From the NCBI RefSeq assembly GCF_020382885.2, contig NC_058512.1, forward strand, positions 7,156,802 through 7,220,801: a DNA stretch of 64,000 nucleotides, written 5' to 3'. A program made the position numbers and the translations under genes. The notes under the pieces are model-generated. The model was not told where the DNA came from. It did not search any database and was given only the letters and a program-made list of their open reading frames with translations. How positions within the stretch are numbered: the first letter of the stretch is position 1; every line of letters starts with the position of its first letter. Source of the DNA: Scatophagus argus (lineage: Eukaryota; Chordata; Actinopteri; Scatophagidae). Of the stretch, positions 11,448-23,300 are shown one piece after another.

Positions 11448-14400
11448 CAAACAGACAGAAGCATGGACAGATGATAAGCTGATATATGGTATAGTGTATA
11501 CACATATGACAAGCTGACACAGCCAGATGCTAACCTGAAAATCGTGCAAACATTTGTGTCTATAGTTTCTTTTTTGTGATCCTTACACAATACTGAATAC
11601 CGGACACACACACAGACCTTCACTCCATAATAACTTTCTTTAATTGTAAAGTGGCTTATGGGAGATAACACCCTGTTTTCAGCATGACAGGTGGGGCTGA
11701 GTATAAGCTCTGAACACAAATCAATAATTTTCTTTCCCATATGCTGTTTTCAGCAACCTGTAAGAAAATAGAAGAAGGGACCATTTTCCATAGGGACCAT
11801 CTTCATGGAAAAACATGCTTACAAGCATTGCCATAACAACAGGTGAAACTAAAGTCATGCCATTTTTCAACAATATGAAATAATTCTTTATGTAAACATG
11901 TCCATAGTGGTCCGCTCAATGACAAAAGCACACCAAAAGTCATCATCAAAAGATTGCAATAAGTTGTCCCTTTAATGAACAAGGTTGGGGATAACCTCCT
12001 TAAATGTTTTCCTGTCCATACTAGCTATGAAGTGATCCAGTGTACTGCAAGTGAGGGAGAAACAAAATCCACATTACTTATTTTTTGCAAATTTGCATTT
12101 CTTAAAGTCAATATGACGTTTTAGCACTAATTTAGACAAATATAATGGCTAGCATCCAAAGGTACAATCTTATCAGGGAAACACTCTCTCTCACACTCTC
12201 TCTGCTGCCGGTGTAAACACAAACAGGAAATTTCAAGGAAAAGAGGCTGCTGATTACTTAATTGCATTGGGAATGGTTTTGTAGGCCCAATAATGAGAGG
12301 AATAACAATTCTAACAATTATTGAGACAAACAAAACATCACAATGTACATGCAAGTATTATTTTATTTAGTGCTTTTTATTTCACATTCCATGATTCAAT
12401 TTCATGTTATTATTTCCTCACTGTTAATAGACATTATAATCTTCACCTTAACTGTCCACCTTGAGTAAACCCATGCCAGAGAGGTCTGTAAACAATACTG
12501 CCACCCATTGGTCATCAGGAGAAAATCTAGCCATACATAGCTTGCAGTAGCCAAAATATATTAACATACTGTATATAGCCCAATAGACAACATGTCAAAT
12601 TAATTAAAAATTAAAATTAGAAAGCTGTGTTGTATGGCACATCTAATATGTCAACTGTAATCCAATCTGTAGTTAATGCATAAAGGATATGTGGTTTCAA
12701 AGTCCCTGTAAAGATACAGTGGATAGCAACATTATTTGCTAAATATTACTCTTCCTTGACATAAACATGTCTGCATAACATTACAGAAAACTAAGTCAAC
12801 ACAACTTTGCCTCTACAGATAATAAGGGGATTGTTGGAGGCCAAGCATTGTCTTGGGGATTGCTGCAGGATAACAGGCTTTCAAAGAGGTTTAAGGATAG
12901 AGCTGAGCAAATTCAGCTCCAGTTGGGTTCTCAGATTTAAAGGCTCATCCATTGCTTTTGCCCTTCACTCCCTCCCCTTATCTTCTCTACAAGCTTCCTG
13001 GCTGAGGTTCTGCAGAAGATTAGGTCCGATTTTCCCATTATTCAGATTGTTTTCTGCTGCACAGCCCCTGTTACCGCATAGTTTTGTTGAGAGATTGCTT
13101 TATTATTAGAGCCATAAAATAGCCAGGTTTTAACAAAGTGCATTATAATGAGCCACATGGGCCTGTTGTCCTGCTTTCAGATATTAGAAAGTCCAGATGT
13201 TTGATAGGTAATTGTAAAAGAAACAACACTGGCAGAGAAAAGATGCTACGATAATAGATTTATCAGTTGTTCACCACTTAATGTTGCACCTACAGTTTAT
13301 GGATATCTGTTGCATGCCAGGGTATTATGACCACAAATAATGATTATATCGCCCAAATTAGTTTTACTTCTATTTATTAATTTATTATTTTTAAATGATA
13401 TACCATTGATGTCATTGCCAGACATCATAGTTTTTGAGAATATTTTCCTGGTTGTTTCAAAACGTGGATGAATGTGACAATTAAGATGATGATCCCTAAA
13501 TAAACTGCAACCCGACAGTAAATATACTAGTTCATTTAACCCAAATTCACTGAAAGTTGTCTGGGCACATGTTTTTGAATTCATGTAAACAAAAATATGA
13601 ATGAATAATAAGAGAAAATTATCAAAATTAATATAAAGTTAAATGGTTTATATGCATGTCTTCAGAATACTATAAATCCCACTGATTAAATCAGCGAAGA
13701 CACAGATTGAAGTAATCTTCAGATTGTGTCTCATGAGAGGTCAAGTGATTTTAAACTGGCTTAATGTAAATGTAAAAGCCCAAGCTTTACATATTTAGCA
13801 GTCTGCACATTTTACACATAACACCTAAATGCTTGAGGCAGATTTAATCGTTTTCTGCCATTTTGAACCTGTTCAAAATGAGCTATATTTGAAACTTATA
13901 TATACATAGGTGCTGCTCACAGGAGATACTGTGACAGGTGCTTTGCTTTTTTAGCATTAGTCTGTGGCATGTTTTAAGAATGAAATAGATTCAAGATTGG
14001 AGTAAAGTATCAGACAACAAAAATGTGACCTTTGTGCCTCATTAATGGATAAACCCCCATGTTTTATGAACAATGATGAAACAGAATTGTGCTTTTTACA
14101 CTACATAAATACACTAAATACAGTAATAACCAAGAATGAGAAAAGAAAATGCTTGTCTCTTTGGTGTGACTGAAGATTCTGCAACCCCTGTGAAAAACAA
14201 TACAAAATTTACAGTACCTAATATATGCAAGCAGATGGTTTTGTTATTGTAAAAAGGGCTGCCTCTCAAGAGAGAGACAAATTTGAGTTGCTCAGTTTAA
14301 ATCTGAAATCAGCTTACCTCAGTCTCATTTTGTGTTTGTTGCTCCTTGTTGTCTGTAATGAGCTGTTGCTACTGCCGCCATGCGCAAGATCCAACAGATA

Positions 14401-15685
14401 TACGGCCGGAGGATTAAAGCAAAAACACAACAAAACGTAAAGCAATAGACCAGGGAAAGAGAGAAAACACCAGAATTTAAGAGCATGAGGTAGCTGTTTT
14501 GAGGAGCTTATTATTTCAAATGGAATTTCATTAAAATAAGTGCTTCTCATTGCAATAATAGAATAGCAGATAACAAATTTGACATAAACATACATAACTC
14601 TGAAGATTAGTGACTGGCCACTTGTCCTCTAGGAACATTTTTCTTATTATCCTTAGTTTGTCATAGCTGCTCTGAACAATAAAAGCATCTGACATAAGAA
14701 TAAATAGTAATAATAGTAAATGGTAAATAATGATTAGCTTAATTAATATACTCCATACAAAATCATACTGTAATATATATCATAATACTACTATTTATAT
14801 AGAATAATGAAAATAAACTTTTATGTATAATAGCAAATTAATTTATAGTTTATATGTGTTCAGAATATTCCTTGCATAAAATGAAAATTCACAGAAGGCC
14901 TGGATTTCTTAAAGACGAGCTAACTTTTAAGCATATTTTTCATGATGTCTTATCGTCTTATTTGTGCTTGATTTCCCACCTTGGCAGATGAAGGAGGCTT
15001 GGTTGACGGAAATATAGGTTTGTGTGGCTCTGTACATTGTCACATATCTGAATTTCGTTTCACATTCTCATATGAATATCATTGAAGAGGAACTGAAAAT
15101 CCACAAGATCTGATAGGTAGCAACCAAAACAAGAGACCTTAACTGAAACAAATGTTGTTCTTTTACGTTTGCCATTCACTAGTGCAATGCTGCCCTCTTA
15201 TGGTGAAGCTCAGGCACTCCATATAGATCTTAATTATGTGAGGCTCATAGTGATTGATATATTTAGAGAATACAGGCACAACATAGTTGTAGTCGTAGTT
15301 GCAGCTTTTATAACAAGTTGACAATGAAACGATATGCAGCATATTATGAGGGATTATGTTCATATTCATGTTATACATGAATGTAACACATAATGTGATT
15401 GGAATTAGCTAAGCTGTTTTAATGAGTGGATGGATGGATAATCCTCTATAAATATTTCAGTAACTATTGAGTTGAAATGTATTAAAGACATAGAAATATT
15501 AAGGCATCACATGCATTTATTTGGTCCCCTCTAAAAGCAATGCATGAATGGGCAAGAAACATAGAAACACAGAAACACTTCTTGTGGAAAGCCTTCCCAG
15601 AAGACTGGAAGCTGTTATAGCTGTAAAGCTCTCTATGTATTTATAATACAATATCATTAATGTCTTTGTTGGTGTAATAGTCAGG
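9578..15685. other. Long intergenic stretch, no gene seen
   Basis: AT-rich, gene-poor DNA. A GC-rich block at about 10250-10440 is a possible regulatory element. A CA microsatellite lies at 11417-11445. Longer open frames on either strand lack domains and splice partners, so none is called. Confidence 0.4.
11417..11445. repeat. (AC)n microsatellite
   Basis: About 14 AC units, preceded by CAGA units. Confidence 0.9.
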
Positions 15686-15689
15686 TGGC

Positions 15690-16015
15690 CCAACACTTGT
15701 GTCTGTATGGTGAGGCTTATCCCAGAGGTGTTAGTTGTGATTGAGATCAGGACTGTACAGGCCAGCCGAGTTCTTCCACACCAAACTCATCCAACCATGT
15801 CTTTATGGCTGTTGCTATGTCCACTGGGGCACAGTCATGCTGGAATAGAAAAGGTCCTTCCCTAAACTGTTGCCACAAAGTTGGAAGCATTGCATTGTCC
15901 AAAATGTCTTGGTGTGCTGAAGGATTAAAACTTTCCTTCACTGGAAGTAAAGGGGCCCAACTCCTGAAAAACAGCCCCACAAAGAGGTGTGTCTGAATAT
16001 TTTTGTCTATATAGT
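15690..16015 (-). mobile_element. Tc1/mariner transposon remnant with transposase fragment
   Basis: Minus-strand codons within 15747-15980 encode the C-terminal part of a Tc1-like transposase. Diagnostic segments are LPTLWQQFREGPFLFQHDCAP (about 20 residues, holding the second catalytic Asp of the DDE triad in the HD-x-AP context) and WLDEFGVEELGWPVQS. After that the frame is lost: the residues normally leading to PDLNPIEH are cut by a stop, so a small deletion is likely. The N-terminal DNA-binding region and first catalytic Asp are missing. The text at about 15990-16015 (TTTTGTCTATATAGTG) resembles a Tc1-type terminal motif. Dead, short copy; cannot move itself. Confidence 0.8.
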
Positions 16016-16019
16016 GTAA

Positions 16020-17490
16020 CTGGACGCATTAGGAAATCGTTCAGGACAGTCAGGCAGTTTGAAAGTTGCTGTGCTTGCAATTTTGTTCTATAGACTGATA
16101 ATGTGGCACACTGCATTAATTGTCTCTATACTTACAGTATATCAAAACTGGCACAGTGAGAAAACACCAGTCAGCATGTATGTGGGGCTTAGCACTCTAT
16201 TAGTAGAATTTAACTAATGATGTTTGATATGACTGATAATAACTGTCATCAAACAAGGTGGGTTCCTGCAGGAACAGATTAGCATTAGTGCTCCTTGGAC
16301 TCTTGCTTCAAGTTCAGTGACTGCAAGCCAAGTCACAAGTGTATAGAGCACAATAACATCACAGCATAAACAAATTACGGTGACAAAATTACAAATACCA
16401 GGTACCAGGCCTGTTTCCGTCAGTGAGCTAGGAGAACCTGGCCCACATTCAAGTGATGGGGGATGGACTGGTGGACAAAAGTCAACTCTGACAGACAAGA
16501 CAGTGTAAAGCAGATGAAGGCTGCATTGAGCCTTGGATTTGTTGGCTGATGCTCACTGTAATTAACAGTACGAGCAACACTGCACATTGTGTTTAAATGC
16601 CCTTAAAAGAAAACTGATTTTATGAAACAGTTTTTCATTAAGGGGTCTGACATGATCACAAAAATGCCAATACTTGTGTGATGAAATCGTGTTAACTACT
16701 AGACAATTGGCTTGCTTGTTTACATTACTGTTGATCACACCACACAAACACAGAAGCCTGGTGAGGCAGACTGAAGAATGATGGAAAAGCTTGAGGTTAC
16801 ACTGGACAAAGACGTAGCAACACTACTTTGCTACTTAGTGGAAAAGGGTGAGCTGAAAGTCAGCCGAGCCAGGACAGATGAACTAGCTTTGACCAATCAC
16901 TGTTGTACAGATCTCACAAAGGAAAGCTGCACAACAAATCTCAGCTGTACTGACAGGAGGAGTTGCAGTCCTGTGTGCTCCTTTCCCCATCTGTGGCACA
17001 GCAATAAAACAAAAATGTTGAAATAAGTCGAACTATGCAAAACTAATGTGCTCTTCACTCAGAGCCAGAGAAAACCTAGCTGAAAACCTGACCAGTGTGT
17101 TGTGTTAAAGTTCAGTCGAAGTAACTGGTTAATTAGATATCAGACTATCAAAAGCAACATTAAAACCAATAAAATCTCTTTAATGTTAACCGGGGCTTGG
17201 AGCTGCTTGACCACAATAATATTTTTCACAGTGAAGCCCCAGCGCATGCAGCTGTTTTTTCCGCCCGACCCTGAACCCACCGCTGGCTGGTTGTGGGTGC
17301 AGGTGAGAATAAAGCACGTCTGACCACACCACAGATGGGTGTGGTCATAAACACAGACAGGAAAGTCAAAGATCACTCTTCAAAGAGAGAAAGAAACAAA
17401 CTACATGCATTTAGAGAACAATATATTGTTACACTGTCTGAGCACGGGACTACGTTAAGTACGTTTTTACATGTGAAGCGCACGCTAGCT
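16020..17490. other. Intergenic DNA upstream of gpsm1
   Basis: No exon is supported. CpG content begins to rise after about 17230 towards the gpsm1 promoter. Confidence 0.4.
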
Positions 17491-17499
17491 CGCACGTTC

Positions 17500-17802
17500 A
17501 CACAAACTCTCCGGCCTGTGACGTAATCTGGGGGGCGGGGCCGCGTGTTTTAATGGTTTATTTTGCACAATACCTCACTTCCTCAGTAGCTGCCATTGCT
17601 GTGGTGTACGAGGAAAGAGGGGAGGGAGAAAAAAAGGAGACAGTGGCAAAGAACGAGAGTGAAACGGGGAGGGGAGTGACAGACAAGCGGAACGGCTCAA
17701 GAGGGAAGAAAAGGGTAGCTGCCTCTGGAGGAAGTCATTGTGAAGGGTGCCTCAAAGCGGGAAGAAGCAAGCTAGGAGGCAGGGGAGACTAGCAGCGATT
17801 CT
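17500..17802 (+). promoter_or_regulatory. gpsm1: gpsm1 promoter and 5' leader
   Basis: A cAMP-response-element-like TGACGTAA lies at 17519-17526 and a GC box (GGGGCGGGGC) at 17532-17541, in CpG-rich DNA with no clear TATA box: a housekeeping-type promoter. Transcription probably starts between about 17545 and 17600 (inferred). The leader is purine-rich. If the start is upstream of 17553, the leader carries an upstream frame of 79 codons at 17553-17792 that ends 10 bases before the gpsm1 ATG. Confidence 0.6.
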
Positions 17803-17864
17803 ATGGCTCAGTCTGCTGCTAACGGTGTGGACCAGGATCTGGCCACCAAGAGGCTGCACTCGAG
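17803..17864 (+). CDS. gpsm1: gpsm1 exon 1 (residues 1-21)
   Basis: ATG at 17803 in the context TTCTATGG. It encodes MAQSAANGVDQDLATKRLHS and two bases of an Arg codon, then donor GTAGGA. The end (RLHSR-MEASC after splicing) parallels the mammalian RLYSR-MEASC junction, which supports both the start and the splice. Confidence 0.9.
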
Positions 17865-20800
17865 GTAGGACCCGTGGCGGTACATCGACACACAGTTGGG
17901 AGGGAGTCAGCCTGGTAGCCTTTCTTGGAATGGCAGTCAGGATGAACAGAAAAGAGAGACGAAAGGGAGCGGCTGGAGAGACAGAAGTGAGGGAGAGCAG
18001 AGAATAAGGCTGCCAGCTCAGGGCTTTTGCTTACTGAGGAGGAGCCAGGCAGGCGGAACTTGACCAGCCAGCTTTCACTGATTTAAAGCTCAAGACCCAG
18101 CCGCAGTTGCAGCCAGATCCCACTTCCAAGCCTCATTCCTGGCTCGGGTCACTGAGCTGCTGTGGCTGGAATGTACAGACTGAGAGGAGCCTCATAAGAT
18201 GTGGACATAAGGGGGGGTTTATACTGTAGCAAGGAGTGTCTCTGTCCAAGTTGGACACTTAGCTTGACAGCACACATGGCTTTGCTTTGAGCGTGTCAGG
18301 TGGACAGAATCACGCCATATGTGCAGGGTCATGAGATCACATAGATGAAATATGCACATACGCATGCGTGTGGGAAGATGGATTTTGTATAGCTGTATTT
18401 GTCCAAATGTTACCAGTCTAAACTCCCTTATTTGCATTCATAGTGTGCGTGTAATAGCCACAACCCACCTCATTTGCAAATTTTCACTCTGCCGGCCTGA
18501 CTAATAACTGTATTATTGTGTTATTTGCAAATCACAAAACAGGTTCAACTTAAAACTGTCTTTCAATACCCCTCCCCACTGAATAATAATATTTAATACC
18601 TCACATTGTAGTTGTTAAGTTTTAACAAAACAGATAACTAATAACCATTAGTACTATGTGTGTATAGTGCTTATTAGTGGGGCTTCATTATTATTTTTTC
18701 AATGAATCAGTTACTTGTTGCATGTAACTGTCAGAAACCACTGAAAAATTCTCATTTTGATGTATTCATAATCAGTATTTTATCAGATCAAGAGTCCAGA
18801 CTTCTAAGATACTTAGTTAGCTTGATAAATGAATGAAACAGTTAATCAGCCGTCAGTTTTCCTTCAGTCAACTCATCAGTTGACTCGTGTTTTTTCATCT
18901 CTTTGCCTTGATCATTGTGGTGGATCAAGGTAATGTAAGTTTGTGATATACAGTTGGAAGTCCTGTGTCTGTGATACAGAGTGGACTGCCAGGAATGTTT
19001 ATAGGCTAACTGTTGACTTGTGAAGTGACATTCATAAGCCCTGCAAGGTTGTCATGTCCCAGACAAACACACACATGCACACACACACACACACACACAC
19101 ATACAAAATAAGCACATAGAGTTGCTCATAGTGCTGGTTATAATCATATGGCCAGGTCTACCCTCTGATTGCATTTCCTCTATTTTACAAATGGGTAAAG
19201 TCAATACATAACCTTTCTACAATGAGGGTTGTAGCTACTTGTGTGTGTGTGTGTTTAGGCTTTTGTAGCCACAGATAAGCCACAAACTGATTTTAACTGT
19301 AGGGTCTTTGTTGGCAAACAATTAACGTAAAATGCTTTTGTTTTGTTAGGACTTTGGTTCCAGACTGTAGATGTTGCTTGTTTCTAGATGTTGCCAAAGT
19401 GAAAGCAGTGTAAGGCTATGGATATAGACTGAAAGACTATCAGTTCAGAGACTTAGCTTTTAATTACACTGCATCAGATATCTATTCTGCTCTGTCTTCA
19501 GTGGTACATTAAATGTTTTCAATTAACTACAGAATTGGTTAAAAAACATAATCACTGTCAATCAGAAGGAGCTGCCTCATTGTGAGGAAGACTAAATGAC
19601 CGACACTGCAGATAGCATGTCATTAATGTCCTGTTCTTCACAGAGACCATGTCAAAGAATACAGGAATTGCTTTTCAACGCTGAAAACCTTTTATACAAA
19701 ATTTAAGTTGAGACATTTGAACCAAAGTTGAGCCAAATGTTGCACCTAATCTACACTTTTTCAATCTTAGAATTCACAAAACCTCACAAAATATTATAGT
19801 TATTCCTGCCTTAAATTTTGTACTATGTTATTATGTCTCACTGTTTACTAGGATGATACATGATGACAGTACGCTATTAATACTGCCACAGACACTAAGA
19901 GAAACTGAATCATGGAAAATTAAACAGGCCTTTTTACAACAGAATCAGTCAAAAGAAGAAAGGAGATAGCTCTGGTCTGACTGAAAGAGACATGCACTGC
20001 AAGAGGAAAAAACATTCCTAGAGAGTTTCTCTTTGGTTTCCCTGACAACTAGCTGTGGCACCGTGTAATTATGGCTGGATTACTACTCTGAGCACACAGT
20101 TTCTTAGCTAGGCCAAGAATAATGGGGACAGTATTGCAGAACCCTGGATGTAGCTCATGGATTCATGAATAAAGGAAGAAATCCAAGAGAAAATTGCACA
20201 AGAGAATTTTGCTTATTTTTCTAATGAAATAAATTTAGAATTTTATTTTCCCCTAATTATGTCTGACATTAATCTCCCTAATTCCAAAGACGTTGGGACG
20301 TTGTGTTAAACACAAACAAAAACAGAATGCAATGATTTGCAATTGAGTGTTTACTGACAACAGTTGCAAGAAGTGTTCCGGTCATAGCCTGTATCCTTTA
20401 GAAAATTATGTGTTTCACAAAGTGACCGCCCCATTCCTGCTTGTGAATGACTCAGCCTTTTCGAGGATGCGCCTTTCATACCCAATCGTGATACTAACAA
20501 GTGTTACCACTGAGCCAGTTCCAAACAGGTGGTCTTTGAGCGTTACACAACTTTCCCCACTCTTTTGTTGCCCCTGTAAGTCAGAATAAGCATATTTCGA
20601 ACTCAATGAGTTTTATGTGGTAAAACATTAAAGATATTGTCTTTATACTGTTTTCAATTGAGTGTATGTCAAAAAGCATTAGCATCCTATCGCACTCTGT
20701 TCTATTTATACTGTTCACAGTGCAACACCTTTTTTGAAATCAAGAATGGATATAGAATATGTGCAGTCTGTACTTTGTACAGTGACATGCATTAAATGCA

Positions 20801-23231
20801 ATAAAACAGTACTGGATGGTGGTAAAGGTTCTTACACACTGTCATATCAGGACAGTGTGCCATTTCATTAATCCAGACTTTGTCAGGTTTCATCATGACT
20901 CAAAATCCTGTTCTACATTTCACTGTCTTTCAGAAAGAAGGAAGTACAGTACAGAGTACAGTGCAGAACCATTTAAGGATACAGTGTCATGAATAGGTAC
21001 TGGTTTTTGATCATGTTCCTGTCCTAATTCAGCTAATGCAGTTGGATTACTGCGCTTTACTTGGGTTTATTAGCTCTAATAACATACTGACTGCCATTCT
21101 CCATCTGAGGGAGCTTATATTTCACTAGAGTTCATCTGACCTTATAGATTTTTCACAGAGGATTTATTTCAAAAGTCATTCTGAAAATCTGAATTGTAAT
21201 ACTGGAGTTTTCAGTTGATATGTTCATCTAAACGGGTGTCTGCTTATGTACTATTCTTTAAACTTGCCCAAAGCTAAGCCTAGTATTAAGTTTGTCTCAT
21301 GGCAGAAGAACACAATGTTCACGTATTTGAATGAATCTGCCGTATCTGCTGAAATAACAAACATGACATAGTTCATCTTAAACACAGCAGTTTAACTTAC
21401 TCCACAGAACCTGTCTAATACATCACATGTGCTCTGTGCTGCCATGGTAACAGCACTGTGAGACTGTCTCTGTTAGACCACAGGCAGGCTATTATGGGAT
21501 GAGTGTCTCCCAAACAGACCAATTACGGTGGTAATCAGAGGAGAGAATGGCATACTGTAGTGCGCAGATCCATTCTTCTGCCAACCACAACAATGGCAAG
21601 AATGAAAGTCACTTTATTCTCGTGGACTGTAATCCTTTGTTGTCTTGTTTGTCCATAAATGTCTTTTTATCACTCTTGTTCTCTTTCTCCGTTGTCCCTC
21701 TTTTTCATCTGTCAGTCATCCCTAAGGCTAGCTCTCGTGCATTACTTGTAGTTTGCTGACTTTGATCAAGATGAGTGATAATATATTATGGCCGCTAATT
21801 TTAATGAAGAAAAAAAAAGCTAATTTTACAACTGCGGCAGCTTAGCTCACCTTTTAACTTAGCTCAGCTATTAAATAACGTCACCATGTGCTCTTAAAGC
21901 TACACCCTCTTTCCACAGTCTGTTTAACAACTTGGGGTTTTACAGTTTAGTCGTGGTTTCCCGAGACTCCTGCACCATCTGTGACTGGACTCAGTGTCCT
22001 TATGTCTTGCTCCTCATCTTTGTTTTGACGCCCTGTCAATATCGTGCTCCCATAAAAATGCTGCACGGATGTCCTTGCGGTGTCGCAGCATCTGCCTTTC
22101 ATTGTATGGATGTTAGGTTTATATGCTTACCTCCTTGAAACCCCATTGTCACATGGAAACAGTTCTGCCTCCTCTATTGTGTACTTGAGCGCAGCATCAG
22201 AATAATTGAAGTTGAAGGGAGAGAGCTTTTACAGCTTTTATCGGTTAACTACATTTGGTATCTTCTATCTTCATTGATGTGATTACTCAATTCTAAACAT
22301 ATCACGTCTGTAATCTTTTGTAATTGAATTGATTATATACCTTCCATCCCTTGGGCTACTGCTATTAAGTGGCTTCTCCACTTTCCTGTTTGCACTGAAG
22401 GCTAGCCTTGGCACAGTTTACAACTTTTCGGGCCCTCCTTTGATGACTTTGTCATACTGGGATTACTGGAATTATAAGCATTTCGGAGCTTTTTTCCAGT
22501 GAAGGATTTCAGAGCTGCAGAGCTTCCCCCACAGCGGTGGAGGTAGTTGTTACTGTCTTGTTTAAGGCCAAGGAGATGACCTTGTGTGTTTTAAAGGATT
22601 CTTATCTACAGTGGTAACCAGATCCTTCCACTTTCCAGAATGGTGACCTTTTAATGTCATTGCAAGCCCACCTAAAGCATGTTTGGACTTGTTTTGTATT
22701 TGTTATGTTGTTACACACCACAGCACCACAGTGTCAAAGCCTCGAGGACATGCCCTGGTGATTTGTATTGCGTCTCACAGATAAGCATGAGTGTGATCAT
22801 TTAATGCAGATCATACTATATTTACCAGCTATTACTACTCAAGTTGTGGATCCATTCAGCTAAACGTTATCTAACCACTGACTGATTTCCTCAATGGAGA
22901 TTCTGCACGCAATGTAAGCATGATTTGTTTGTGTAGGGAGTTAAAATCAAAATACAACATTAAATGATTTTTAGCAGGAAAAACAGACACAAATGTGAAC
23001 ATAAATAAAGAGGTCTTGCTCATACATTTGTTTATTCATAGTGAAAAGAATTGAAAAAATATATTCAGATGACATTTACAGGTCCCTTTCCTCCTCTTTA
23101 CTCACAGTCTTATTTGTCTTGGCTGGTGACCTAATAATGTTTCTGCCCGTGTCAGCAGATAGTTGGATTAGTCTGAGCCAATCAGTGCATAGTGTGGTGT
23201 CTACCAAGGATGTGCAGGTCCTTGGATTAGC

Positions 23232-23300
<69 letters not shown>

